Shown one piece after another: positions 36,701 through 49,350 of a stretch of DNA of 64,000 nucleotides. The position numbers and the translations under genes are program-made. How positions within the stretch are numbered: position 1 is the first letter of the stretch; the number at the start of each line of letters is the position of its first letter. This DNA comes from Aquila chrysaetos chrysaetos (lineage: Eukaryota; Chordata; Aves; Accipitriformes; Accipitridae): the NCBI RefSeq assembly GCF_900496995.4, contig NC_044024.1:17734698-17798697 (forward strand), read 5' to 3'. A model generated the notes under the pieces. That model was not told where the DNA came from and did no database searches. It saw nothing but the letters and a program-made list of their open reading frames with translations.

Positions 36701-38390
36701 CAAATCATGGAATCACTTAGGTTGGAAATGACCTTTAAGATCATCAAGTCCAACTGTTAACCTAGCACTGCCAAGTCCATCACTAAACCATGTCCCTAAA
36801 CACAGAATCTAGACATCTTAAACACCTCCAGGGATGGTGACTCAACCACTTCCCTGGGCAGCCTGTTCCAATGCTTGACAACCCTTTCAGAGAAGAAATT
36901 TTTTCCTAATATCCAATCTAAACCTCCCCTGGCGCAACTTGAGGCCATTTCCTCTTGTCCTATCACTAGTTACTTGGGACAAGAGACCAACACCCACCTC
37001 GCTACAACCTCCTTTCAGGCAGTTGTAGAGAGCGATAAGGTCTCCCCTCAGCCTCCTCTTCTTCAGGCTAAACAACCCCAGTTCCCTCAGCCGCTCCTCA
37101 TCAGACTGGTGCTCTAGACCCTTCACCAGCTCCGTTGCCCTTCTCTGGACACACTCCAGCACCTCCATGTCTTTCCTGTAGTGAGGGGCCCAAAACTGAA
37201 CACAGCACTCGAGGTGCAGCCTCACCAGTGCCGAATACAGGGGAACAATCACCTCCCTGCTCCTGCTGGCCACGCTATTTCTGGTACAGGCCAGGATGCC
37301 GTTGGCCTTCTTGGCCACCTGGGCACACTGCTGGCTCATATTCAGCCGGCTGTTGACCAAAACCCCCAGGTCCTTTTATGACAGGCAGCTTTCCAGCCAC
37401 TCTTCCCCAAGCCTGTAGTGTTGCATGGGGTTGTCACCCAAGTGCAGGACCCGGCGCAAAGCCTTATTGAACCTCGATACAGTTGGCCTCGACCCATCGA
37501 TCCAGCCTGTCCAGACCCCTCTGTAGAGCCTTCCTACCCTCAAGCAGATCAACGCTCTCACCCAACTTGGTGTCGTCCACGAACTTCCTGAGGGTGCACT
37601 CGATCCCCTCATCCAGATCATTGATAAGGATACTAAACAGAACTGGCCCCAATACCGAGCCCTGGGGAACACCACTTGTGACTGGCTGCCAACTGGATTT
37701 AACTCCATTCACCACTAACTCTTTGGGCCTGGCCATCCAGCCAGTTTTTTATCCGGGAAAGAGCACGCCTGTCCCAGCCATGAGCAGCCAATTTCTCCAG
37801 GAGAATGCTGTGGTAAACGCTGTCAAAGACTACTGAGGCCTAGGTAGACAACATCCACAGCCTTTCCCTCATCCACTAAGTGGGTCGCCTTGTCATAGAA
37901 GGAGATCAGGTTAGTCAAGCAGGACCTGCCTTTCATAAACCCATGCTGACTGGGCAAAATCACCTGGTTGTCCTGTATGTGCCGTGCGATGGCACTCAAG
38001 ATGATCTGCTCCATAACCTTCCCCAGCACCAAGGTCAGACTGACAGACCCGTAGTTCCCCGAATCCTCCTTCCGTCCCTTCTTGTAGGTGGGCATCACAT
38101 TTGCTAACTTCCAGTCAACTGGGACCTCCCTGGTTAGCCAGGACCGCCGATAAATGATGGAAAGTGGCTTGGTGAGCACTTCTGCCAGCTCCTTCAGTAC
38201 CCTTGGGTGGATCCCATCCAGCCCCATAGACTTGGGTGTGTCTAGGTGGTGTAGCAGGTCACTAACCATTTCCCCTTGGATTAGGGGCATTCTGCTCCCT
38301 GTCTTCCAGCTCAGGGGGCTGAAATCTCTGCCTAGCAAACCTGTCTTTTCACACAAACACTTTATCATAATAGTTGAAAACACCACTTCC
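36701..38390 (-). mobile_element. 5'-truncated CR1 LINE (minus strand)
   Basis: About 1.7 kb of a chicken-repeat-1 non-LTR retrotransposon. The 3' end on the minus strand lies at about 36,701, where the plus strand reads AATCATGGAATCACTTAGGT, the reverse complement of the conserved CR1 3' end with one degenerate terminal octamer. The body carries the C-terminal two thirds of the ORF2 reverse transcriptase in several frames. The left, 5'-truncated boundary (about 38,390) is estimated from where resemblance to the CR1 protein stops. The endonuclease domain, ORF1 and 5' region are absent, the usual dead-on-arrival form. It cannot move itself. Confidence 0.95.
36887..38386 (-). pseudogene. CR1 ORF2 reverse transcriptase remnant, frameshifted
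   Basis: The protein was the CR1 reverse transcriptase that copies element RNA at the chromosomal target. It survives as frame-broken pieces on the minus strand. Piece one (38,386-37,823) holds the fingers/palm start, including MGLDGIHPRVLKELAEV and SQHGFMKGRSCLTNLISFYD. A short deletion then shifts the frame just after VDVVYL. Piece two (37,736-37,464) has [13 protein letters not shown] (residues 22-34) and the catalytic-site motif, here FVDD (residues 52-55, bases 37,572-37,583) where CR1 usually has FADD. The following piece (37,708-37,376 frame) runs through VLHLGDNPMQHYRLGEEWL. The last (37,360-36,887) covers the C-terminal region with [19 protein letters not shown] and [19 protein letters not shown]. 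It is non-functional. Confidence 0.93.
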
Positions 38391-41300
38391 AGTAGGCTTG
38401 CTGTAGGATCTGTGGCCTAGCTTAGAGAATACTAGAGCTTCCTCTGTTTATATATGTTTTAATGAGCTTTTAACAGTCACTGTTAATGTAGTTGCCTTAG
38501 AGTATGGTGAACATGAACGGTGGAAGATAGCTCAGACATTACTGAGGCTGTAACTCAGATTCACCTGGTTGTCTTCAGTGACATCTCTTTGTCCCCATTC
38601 CTGCATCTGGAGTAACAGTAGTATCTTGCTGTTTCATACAATGCAAATCTAAAAACAATTAAGAAACAATAATGAGGTTTTTACCTGTTCAACCATGCAG
38701 AAAATTCAGTAGACACAGAATGGTCACTTTTGCCTTAGTTGAAATAACAGCACAGAGGTGTTGGAAGGGTTAATAGTGTCTGTATGGCATTCTGAAGCTG
38801 TAATATGCTAATTTTTCATACCTGTGTATAATTTCTTTATATTATGCTTAATTGTGTCCTATTTTTGTCATGAACCTGTTTTGAATTATTCGATATGAAG
38901 AGAAATTCTACAGCTCTTTTGTCTTTTTTTCTGTGCTAAGCTTTCTATGCTGAGCATATTTCTATGCCGTGCTCTAATGCTCTCCTTTATCTTCAGGGCA
39001 TTAGTTGTATTCGTTATAAAACTGAAGAGCGTCTGATAGAAATAAAGTTTCTCTTCCTTTTAAACCATGGAAAAGTGTATTGAATGTAATGTTTGGTTTT
39101 GCAAATCTCATATCTCTTCAGTATGTGTTGCCTTCTGCAATCAAGTCTCAGATGTGTTACACTGTATTTAAAAATCAAGGCCACTGTTTATCAGGGTATA
39201 GCTTTGCTTACTTTTAATATTGGAGACATTTTGTTTTATATCACTTAGTCAAAAGGTTTTGCTGTTTAGCTCAGTTCTGCTTCTCTGTGTGATACAAGTA
39301 ACAGAATATTATCAACCTTTTTGGGTGCTTCTCTAAAATAGTAAAACCAATCTTAATTAGGCTGGGGAAACAATAGAGACTTTATTTTGCTACTTTACTG
39401 TAAGGGAATGCCAATATAGAAGCCGAAAGTTGTTCCTCCTGCTAAACTCCGCATGTGGCCCGTAGACTGGCCCAGTAAGTCAGCTGAAATCATTTCATTG
39501 AATTTAGATTAGGCTCAATGTTATTTGATTTAGTGTAATAGTGTTTTTCGTGCTGAATCATCAGTAGGTAGCGTCCAATATATTACATTGGGAATGCGAA
39601 GTCTTTGAGCACAGATTATTTGTCCTCTCCCACCATTGCCTGCCTGAGCATCGAGAAGGAGTCAGTGCCTCGTTACAGTTCTTCTAAACATGCTCTAAAG
39701 ATGGGAAGGTGGAGAGGCTCGCAGGTAAGGCAGGTAAGGAGACGGGCTTCTTAATAACCTGGTGAAACTGAAGCAAGATGAATGCGGAATTTTACACTTT
39801 ATATAGTATATCCAAGTACTTTATTTCATGCATATGGCCTTTTAATTTTGGTATGTAGAAGAACTGTGCAACACATAAAAGTGCCTGTGGGAAGTCTGAG
39901 GTGAGGGAAGTGACCTGTGCATCCACCACATTCACTCTCACCGAGAACAGTTCTTGTACGTCACTGGCCACCCTGCTACATTAGAGGCTTTGCCCCACTG
40001 TGTGCTCTATCCTGTCCTACATCCTGGTGTTCTCACACAAAACATTATTTGCTGTGAGGGCTGCTGGGTCTGAAAACTGTAATGTAGCACAGCTGACTTT
40101 ATGGGGAAAAATTAAAAAAACGGTGACCTGAGACAAGTTCCATTAAACTCATGGACCTTGAAAGACAAATAAAATAGATTAGTATGGTGCAAAACAACAT
40201 GCCAAAACTTGAACGTTGTTTCAGTTCACTGAGGTTTTATGTATTACTTGTTGAATTGGTTACTGGGACGACAGAAAGTAGATTGAAAAATACAGAGAAA
40301 ATAAAGGGTCAGAGAGAGAGGCACTCAGCTTTGTCCTTGTAAACTAGCAAGCAGCTAGTCCTACTGCCATCTGTCACTTTTCGCTTCAGAAGCCCATGCC
40401 AACATAGACGTTTGAGGCAGGTCTTTCTTAACTTTGAAGAACTGCATTTCCCTTGAAAAGGATGCTAAATTCCTGGTGGAAACATAGATAGCAAATGATC
40501 ATGTTAAGTTTACCAGTGAGTTGTTTCCTTCATTGACGGTCTAGTTTCAGGAAGTATTTAACAAAGAACAGATAAATCTAAGATAGACCATAAAAAGTAA
40601 TTCCCTAGTATTTTTTCTACTTAGCCTAATTTAGACTAGTTCAGAAGACCTTCTTTAATCATCTGATATCATAACACAGAAATGTGTTTAGCCTTAGAAA
40701 AAAAAATCTCTTAGAGATGAATCATTGAAATAATTGATCTATTTAAGTTCTGCCTGAGACACATTTCAAGGGCATAAGTTATTTCTACATGTCATTAAAA
40801 AGACTTGGCACGTTGCTACAATTAATTATTTGGGTAATATTAAAGTGGGATGAGATTTTTGGCCTCTCAACTCAATTGTATATGGGTTTTCTTAATGTAT
40901 TGTTTAATTCTGTGAGGAGTTTGTAGCTATATCTGTCATCTGGTAATTTGAAACTGAATCCTGAACCCCTGGCTGTGAAGGTACCTGAATTTGGGGAGAT
41001 TATTTGGAACTGAATTTTTTGAGTTTGGAGTGGATAAAAAGGAAACTGAAAGAGCATACAAACGTAAAAACTATATGGCTTACAAAGGTTATGGCTTACA
41101 AGTCAAAGCACTTGTTTTTCATAGTTACATAAGGATTGCCATACTCAGGGAGATGAGTAATTTTCAACCGTAAGTCATTTCTGAAAGAGGTCAGCACCTT
41201 ATCCTGCCTTGGAAGATACAACAGTAACACCTACCACATTTCACAAGTAAATCTCAGGGCACCTCGTCGCAGAGATCAGGATTTCACCTCTAGCTGGAGA

Positions 41301-43878
41301 TGGGAAAAACACAGGACAGGGAGTTGAAGTGACATTTGGGACATCACCCAGCAGCCAAGAAGCTGCGCTGGACAGAGAATCCAGCTCTTCGGAAACATGT
41401 CAGTGCTGGTAGGACGCTTCACAAGGCTTTCTAGCACATACTCGCTGAATGATTTGCTGTAGGAGAAGTTTCTTCCTGGCCTGAAGCAGTTTGTGGCAGC
41501 AATCAGAGAGACAGTACACTATTGATTTAACTTACACCCGTTCAGGCACATTTCTACCTTGCTTTGCAGCCTGACGTCTCTAAATCAGGGAGCTGCATGT
41601 TACCACTGTGTCTGCCTCAGTGTCTAAGTTCATTTTAGATGGAGAAGAGAACTGGGCCACATTTGTCTAATCTTTTTGTGAATACTAAGTACTTGGTCTC
41701 GGTGACTTCTAGCGGTGCTGACTTGACAGGTTAATTATAAGCGATGTGGAAAAAAAGTACTTATTAGCTTTAAACTTTATTGCACTTCAACTTCACTTGC
41801 TTGTTCCCTTATTCTTGTTTTAGTAAAAGGTAGATAGGAGCCCCACATTTCTCTTACTATTTTCTTCTGTCATGTCCACTCTCCAAGAATCAAGTCGGGC
41901 ACATTTTTATATTTCTCCTCTCTTACACAACAAAATATATTGAATTCTTGTGAGGGGAAGAAAAGACCTTGCTCTCATTAGACAGATGGCATTTGAAAGG
42001 GCCAAGACTATGTTTCAACGTTGTCGGTCTGCAACTGCAGAAATGCTCAAGTTCTCTGTCTTTCCATGATTATACCTCTGAGGCAAAGGCTGAGTAGGAA
42101 GCAGTTATGTCTGTAGAGAAAACAAATGACACTTTGTCCTATCGTTCACAGCCTGTGAAATCTCTTTAGTCCAAACTGAGAACAGAATGCTATCCCGAGA
42201 GCAAGAAACCCAGTCAGACAACCATTTAAAAATGCTTATAAACCAGCCACGCGTCTGCCCTTTCTCAGTTACAGTATTCAAATTATGTTTCCCCTTGCTA
42301 AAACAGTAGAGTTCTATCCCCTCTAATTGCTTCACTGCAGAGATTACTGAGCTGTGGCTGTGCAAAGCAGCGGCTAGGGACCAGGATCAGCCTTGTATCC
42401 CTAAGCTGAATCCAACCTAGGCTGCACTGGGGGGGGAGCGGGGGGAGAAGGTGGCCTTTTGTCACCAACTGCGAGGGATTTGCCCGCAGAGCAGGCGCAG
42501 AGCTCCGGCAGTGCTCAGGGGAGGAAGGTAACGGCCGCTGGGCTGGTGCTCTCAGCCAGGTTATCAAATAGGCCAGACCTATTCTTTCTGGAGGACTTAA
42601 TGGTCTTCATCTCCTTTGGCACTGGCCTTTCCAACGTTTTCTTCGGTGCTGCGGGAGGACCCACAACTCTCTTCACATCCTAATGCACCCACACTATTGC
42701 AGTCCAGGTTTCTGCCTCTCTTTCTCTGCCGTCAGTATCTGACTGGCATTTCTTCCACCACCAGTGACGCCTCTAGCTTTGTTGGTCCAGCCCTTCCCTC
42801 TCAGGAATTGTTAGTACTTTTATTTTCTCAAATGCATTTCTGAATTTCGCTTGCAATGAGCATTTACACTTACGGTATATTACATCCCCTTATTTCTCTA
42901 TTCAGCAAGGAACACTAAGTCAGCTGGTGAAAGGCAATGCTGCATGTTTCATGCTGCTGTGGCAGAAGCTGTATTTGTTCCGATTCATTGAAGTACCAAA
43001 GAGCTGTCTTGGATTCTCCCGAGGCAGATAACCTGCCAGAGAATCAGTTGTAGCGTTCACAGGTGCAGCAGATGCATTATTGTAATTAACAGCATCTACT
43101 TAAAAAGTAATATATTCATCAGTACTAATAGAACTCATCCAGTGCTATATGATATTTTCTGTGGCATCCTCTGTGAAAATGCTCAGGTTTGGAATATTTA
43201 GGCTTAATAAAATTGCATCCTCTGGCATTAATGAATAAATTTCTTAGATCGTGTCGTAGCTCAGATCAATATTTTTTTTGCCACAGAATTTCATAAACCC
43301 AGCACATACAAAGTAACATATAGATTCATTTGAATAACCTAGCTGTAGTCTCTCTCTCACGGGCAGACATTGCTGTTCTTTGGACCTCTGCCACGAGGCC
43401 AAACCTGGGAGAAATTTTGCAGAAAGGAGGAAGGGAGAGAGGAGGATGGAAGGGGGCATTATTCAGAGCGCAAGGAAAAAAGTGGGACAGGCACCTGTCG
43501 ACTGGCTCTGCCAGGTTCTGGAGTTCACGTGCTTGCTGTTAGCTGTGATGTAGGATTGCACATTGCTTTGTCTTTCTGGGTACCACAGAACTGCAGACTA
43601 ATCTTCCAGAAATTTGGAAGTTTTCTTTCATTTGAAATAGCCCTTAAGCAGGAACAATGAGCTTCTGAAGAATAAAATAGTTTAGAAAATGTATTTTCCA
43701 TTTACTCTTAGCCTTGTTTCCCAGTCCTTAATAGTTGTCTGTGTTATTTCAGAAAACGTTTTCTCTTCTAAAAGAAGAGAAAATACCAATTTTGTCTATA
43801 CTGTTATGGTTTTATAAATTGTAATTATTTCAATGGTTATTTGTGCTGTATTTAGAAATCTTGGTAAGGCAGGAAATT
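38391..43878. other. Unique non-coding DNA
   Basis: No recognisable gene. A weak exon-like stretch at 39,649-39,724 ends in two overlapping donor words (reported as a finding). A G-rich GGGGGGGAGCGGGGGG stretch lies near 42,430-42,446, in a GC-richer interval (42,360-42,560). Open frames of up to 96 codons show no family features. Confidence 0.45.
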
Positions 43879-43904
43879 AAAAAAAAAAAAGGGGGGGGGG
43901 GGGG
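43879..43904. repeat. A12-G14 purine tract
   Basis: Twelve A (43,879-43,890) run straight into fourteen G (43,891-43,904). The G run could fold as a quadruplex, and the purine/pyrimidine asymmetry favours triplex or slippage. Tract length is likely variable and assembly-sensitive. Confidence 0.9.
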
Positions 43905-45816
43905 TTGCTGCTTCCGGGACATGATGGTTTTGCCTCTATCTACTGTTGTTTCAATAGTGAATTATTCCTCAAAGTCTTAATTCACAATCCTTTGCATTTA
44001 GTGAAATAACAAATCCCTAAATCTACTTGTACTTCCTACATTTCTCTTGACATCTCTTGTTGTCTCTGCAGACTCCTGTTCTCCTGCTACAGGTATAGAA
44101 AATCTTCCTTCCCAGTCTGAGAACAAACTAACAGTAATAAATACAGTGCAGATCCCATAGGTTCTTTTCTGTTAGGATGAACAGGAAAATATGGGCACAA
44201 ACCCAATTTTCCCTTTTTACTTGTAGGTCACCTTTGGGGGAAAAAAAATTCTATATATTGGGTGCATGAAATGACAGGCTTGTCTAACATAAGACTCAGC
44301 AGCTGTCAAGATTAGCCTGAAGGCCTGGAGGATATGGCCTGACATATGGGTTTCCTGAAGCTCTAGCTGTACCTATTTCACTGTAGCAGCAACAATAAAT
44401 AAAATGCTGATGGGAAGAGTAAGCACTAATGACTTGAGTTCTGAACTTCACTCCTTTATGGCCAAAACTTTACTTTCCATTTCCAGGAAACAGTCATCAT
44501 TCAATGACCCTTCGTAATTTTTTTTTTTTTTCCAGCTAAAACAAGCCTTTATTATGTTTAAATGTAACATGGGGAAAAAGCTGGAACACGAAAGGTCCCA
44601 TCCATGTGTGGCAAGATGTCTGAGCAAGGAGACTGGCAACCTTTTACGGGCAGCGTTACCAGCAGTCAGTCCCGAGGGGTTTGACCCCAGGACACGTGGT
44701 GCGTGTCCCTCTCCCGGATCAACGGGAGTTTGTGGGGATCTCTGCCTGCCTCTCTTGAGCATGTGCAGTGCTGAGGTTAAATTCCCGACTCCTGCTCTAA
44801 GTTGGAGAGAAAAAATTACCCATTTCAACAGGGCAACATTTCACTCAAATATCTTATTAATTTAGTAGCTGGTGTTTCTTACTGAGGACCCTTGATATGT
44901 GATAGGTGAATATCTGGTATTTATGGCAACGGTCGTGTATTTTGACACGAGCACGCACTGGTAACTTGTAGTTAGCGTCAGAGCAAGACGAGAGGGGAAC
45001 TTTTTAGCCATCATCTGTTATGGACTCACTGGTACCAAGAGCAATGGTGTGTGGAGAGGGGACAGGAAAAATGTTTTCTCTGAAGCGGTTTGAGAGGCCC
45101 AGCACTGGACTCACTGCAAAGGAAAGGGAATTTTACATTTACCAAAAGTAAAATGCCACTCCTTCCCTCCTTCCCTTCTTTCATTTTCTCTGAGTGGTTT
45201 GAAGTTCTGGGGCTGGACATTTATTTTTTTAATTTTAGGGAAGTAATAAACACTGTGAAACAGCTAAGGAAAACAAAAGCAAAGTGATATATTTTATTTT
45301 GTGTTGAATGAAATGGCTCTGGTTGTCAAGAAAAAAACCTTTTTCCTTTGCAAACAAACATTGTTTGCATATTTCAGGTCATCTTGAAGCCCTTCCTTTC
45401 TTGAAGAGCCAGAGGTGAAACTCCATTGTGCTGATCATGGTCTCCCAAAAGTTCAATTTAGCTCCTACCCTCCTTTTTCTTTTTTTTTTTTTTTTTTTTT
45501 TTAATCATCTCTAAATTTCCTCTCTGGTCTGCTCCTGTGTTTCTCTCATGCTGCCTCCTTCCCATTTTGCTTTTGAAGTAAATTTAGCAGGACAGTGAAG
45601 ACATCAGTAAGGACACATGCAGAGTGAGGACACTGACTTAACTCATTTTAACACACAGGCTCAGGTCTCCATAATACTGAGTGATTTCTGAAGGACTGCG
45701 AAATCTGACACTGCATGTGCCCAGATAGCTCAATTTTAATGTGATATAAAAGACAAATCTGCTTAGTGTCCAAGTAGAAATTCACACTTGGCTTGCAAGA
45801 AAAAAAAAAAAAAAAA
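43905..45816. other. Unique non-coding DNA with homopolymers
   Basis: Holds runs of 14 T (44,518-44,531), 23 T (45,480-45,502) and 17 A (45,800-45,816). The 126-codon minus frame (44,448-44,828) and 103-codon plus frame (44,554-44,865) overlap each other and show no protein features. Confidence 0.5.
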
Positions 45817-46070
45817 TCCTAATCAGAAATCCATCTTGATAGCTCAATTTCATTTCATCCAGCTCGAGAGAAGCAGTTGTGTCCTTTCCTTGTTTACAAT
45901 GCGGTGGAAGGAAACCAATCACCCACAATGATGTGAGCTGCAATTAACAGATCAATAGCAACTTCCCCTTAATAAAAGCCACAGTTCTGTGCTGGCCTGA
46001 TATTTTATTCCTTTATTGCAATCAGCACAATGGATCTTTCTTTAATCGCTGCATGTATGTCTTGCTAGGT
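45817..46070. other. Candidate conserved regulatory block (SOX/forkhead-type words)
   Basis: Complex AT-rich sequence with TGTTTAC (45,891-45,897, forkhead-type), CCAATCA (45,915-45,921), ACAATG (45,925-45,930) and ACAATGG (46,027-46,033, SOX-type), CAATTAAC near 45,941 and CCTTTATTG just before 46,020. No low-complexity repeats and no open frame of note. Such mixtures are typical of developmental enhancers, but individual words also occur by chance. Confidence 0.22.
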
Positions 46071-47149
46071 ACATACTTAGGTAGCAGTTAATAGGTGTGA
46101 GCCAGACCTTTGAAACAGGCAGACGGACTTCCCGCAGCCGAGCTCACAGCGCACCCTCACCTCCTCACAACAGTCTGTGTCTTTCTGCACCACTGTGTAA
46201 TTACTCACCACGTTCCACTTCAGTGCCGTATGTATATTCCTAATGATTTACCGTATGAATAAATAAGTAGAACAAATCTCCAATGACATAAAATGCAAAA
46301 TGTACGTTTTAATCAGTACAATATTTGGATATCTACTTGGTGTATGTTTATGAGAAAGTTATTTATCTCTAATGACTGAGAGGTGTTCTAGTGGAACTAA
46401 TTGTGATAGATTATTTTCTGGGCTCTAACAATTTATCTGATGAATTTAGCCTACGTTTTTCCTTTGTAAATTGTCCAAAGCGCTTGGACTTCTCTCTATA
46501 TATGTATTATTTGTAATTGTTTGCCAAATTGCTTTACCAATGATTCTTGGGTTTTAGGTCATTTGCAAGCTGTTTGCAGCTAGTACTTGCTCATGAATAT
46601 GAGAGCTGTATAATTTTATTTGGATTAGTCACATGGGTCTTTAACTGGATGAGCAGGACTTCTGATGTGATCTTCAGCCTTTATGAATTAAAATTTTACT
46701 TCCTATGGCTACTTGTTGATTCACTCGTGTTTCATGGCTGCTTCCTTTTCCTGCCAATATAATAACTAATATATTTATTTATGGAAAGTGAACATAAAGT
46801 GGACATGAATACACAAAGCTTATTCTGGGCTTGGGGTTTTTCTAGTGCAAAAAAAAAGATTGGGGTAATTAAAAATAAATGATAGGCAAATACTTAACCC
46901 TTCAGGAATCCTTCACTCCCACTGAAATACGCACACTGTAGATGTGGGTCCCTCTCTAAATAAGACAGCACTGTCCCTGGTGTTCTTACGTTCAGAATTC
47001 TTGTTGACTTCAACTGTCTGGAAAATGGCTGAAGGTTAAGTGTATAGATAAAAGGTCACCAGCAGCCACAAAGTAAGTCATAACTATTACGATTTTTCAT
47101 TTAACAACTTGAAAAGCATTAAAGTAATGAATTCTCTATTATCCTTTCC
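46071..47149. other. Unique non-coding DNA
   Basis: AT-rich, no recognisable gene or repeat. A 71-codon plus frame at 46,547-46,762 is hydrophobic but unsupported. Confidence 0.5.
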
Positions 47150-47470
47150 TAGTAAATGCATTCTCGGCATGATAAGAGCATCAAGCAATAGTCAAATGTA
47201 TGAATATAACCCAGATAAGAAAAATAGCTGACACCTGGGCACTGGAAAATGAAAAGCTAACTTTTCCTGTAATGCAATTAATTCTTGAAACAGTTAAGGT
47301 TTAATTGAATGGGAAAGCATCATAAGATAACTTTATTCTTGTCATTGGGTCATTTTTACCTTTGTATGAGAGGTGCCATGCTTGATAGAAACCAATTAAA
47401 ACTGAATTTAATTTTGCAAATTATTCATTTAATCTTTAGTTCTCATTTATCAGTCTAGAAAATAAGGTAA
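47150..47470. other. Candidate conserved regulatory block (GATA, E-box, homeodomain words)
   Basis: Three GATA-factor words occur: TGATAAG (47,170-47,176), AGATAAG (47,213-47,219) and AGATAA (47,325-47,330). There is an E-box CACCTG (47,232-47,237), and TAATT/AATTA words at about 47,275-47,283, 47,300-47,307 and 47,392-47,400. The block ends in a 28-base AT-rich stretch (47,406-47,433) made of ATTTAAT and TTGCAAATTATTC words. It lacks simple repeats and open frames. It is the densest and most enhancer-like block in the window, though conservation is untested. Confidence 0.28.
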
Positions 47471-49350
47471 TTGAAATACATAGTGAACGTGAATCAAGTG
47501 AAATAAGTTGTAAGAACATGTGAAATTAGTTTAATAACTACATCTTCTGTGCCATCAGTTAGTATCTCCAAAGACATTGGCAGCCGTCACTATTTGACAT
47601 ATATACATTTTAAAATCCTGTTTATTCAGAAATTAATTGAACCAAAACTTAGGTCTTTGTGCTGATTTTCGGACCTTTATGCCAGACACTTTCCTTGCTT
47701 TTACAGAAGGCCATGATGGTCTGGGATATAAGAGAAGTAATTACAGAAGTTTAGCTGAATGTCAGTGGAAACCTATTAGGAGTTTAGAATACTGTCAAGG
47801 CACAATGACGTAGTGTTGCATGACACTGGTGCGGTAAAACTGAAGTTAACATTAGTGGGAGTTTGGGACAGTGTTTTTCAGGAGATTTCAAGGATCTCTT
47901 GGGGCTGGGCAAATACTCTTCAAAGGGCACTGGCAGTGCTGCCCAACTCTTAGATGGGCCCTTGCGTTAGTTCAAAAGATTCAGCAGAGAGGAAGATACA
48001 AACGGTCAATGAACTGTACAAAAATAGTAGGAGCCATTTTACAGAACTAGCGAACTTCCCCCATCTTCTGTAGTGGTTTTCTTCATGTATTTTTAATTTA
48101 CTTTGTCTGCTTTGTACGTTCTGTGTATGTCATTGTGTTGCTCCTGAGGGTAATAAAGGTTCAGTCCCCCTGTGCTAGAGGTTGAAAGCACGTGAACGCT
48201 GTCTCCTCTTGAGCATACACTGGGCACAGAACGCAAGAGAATTGCATGGACGGTGGGTTGAGGAAAAGCATTTTCAGCTCTTTCGGATGAGCTGGGGCAC
48301 CCTATGTCCCTCCTAACGCCGCGTATGTTAGAGCTGCCCTGATCCTTGAAATGGGGTCTGAGAAGGCAATGCCAGGTCTTCAGCAGGTTTATGTCTCCCT
48401 GCACACATGCCAGCATTTGAAACCTTTACTTCCCAGGGGGTATGTATGACACACTCAGCCCCGCCGGGGTAGCCCTGCGTGTGCGAGCTCTCCGGTTCCC
48501 GTGTGCATTGACAGGGACGCTCAGAGTCTGGGGGGCAAAAGACCTGCGCAAAGGCCGTCATGGGCAGCGTGTTTTCCAGACAGCAAACTCCAGATTGGTA
48601 GTGACTAAAGAACCTTCCCATGCCAGGAAATGTCGAGCCTGTGTCTAATGTGTGAGAATCCAGGGAATTCCTTCTTTCCTAACAAGTAAACCAGATGACA
48701 CCGTTAAATCTAGGCGTTAATGCTCTGCCACGCTCAGCTGAGTTACGCCTGGCTCCAGTTCCCTCTGTTCTTCGGTCTGCAAGGTCTATTCAGTTTTGTC
48801 AGTGAGAAACTCAAGCCCTTCTCCCTGCCTTTTCAACGGTTACCAAAAGCAGTGCTGTCCCCCGGTCTGCCCAGTTGCTCCTCTCTAGTTCACGGCTAAG
48901 CGTTTGCACGTTCCTCCCGATGGGTAAGTAAGGCTGAAGCCAGCCCAGACAGGCAGGATTGTAATGGTCCATAGACTTCAGGCATGTCATATTCCTTCCG
49001 ATTTCCCTATTGTATTGGTGTGATAGGTTGATATATCGCAGTCAGTTTTCTTCTCAGTACTCACTGGAGCCCTCCAGTCTGGGTATTACCATCTCTAAAC
49101 AGGAGCTGAGCTCCCGCATGAATAGGGCATTCTGTCCTGGACCACACGGTGGGTAAGTACAAGATTGGAGTTGGTGTATTTATATATGATGCTGTGTTTT
49201 TCCACTCAGGAATACTCTCTAAAAAAATACCTTGCTATTTCTAGGAAGCCCCAACCAGTGTTAAATTATAGCTCTATTTAGATGGCAATGGCACCTGGTG
49301 GTTACTGGAAGCAAAGTTTATGCACTTCTTAACGTATCATGACACCACCA
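47471..49350. other. Unique non-coding DNA
   Basis: No recognisable gene. Open frames near 48,093-48,648 lie in a GC-richer patch and overlap on both strands. Strong isolated donor-like words (GGGTAAGTAAGG near 48,921 and GGGTAAGTACA near 49,151) have no paired exon that I can define. Confidence 0.5.

Noticed and set aside
37135..38420. Plus-strand open frames of 66-117 codons across the CR1
   Set aside because: They are antisense shadows of the CR1 reverse transcriptase frame, which runs on the minus strand.
44448..44865. Overlapping 126-codon minus and 103-codon plus frames
   Set aside because: They overlap antisense to each other in the same GC-richer patch, and neither has a recognisable domain.
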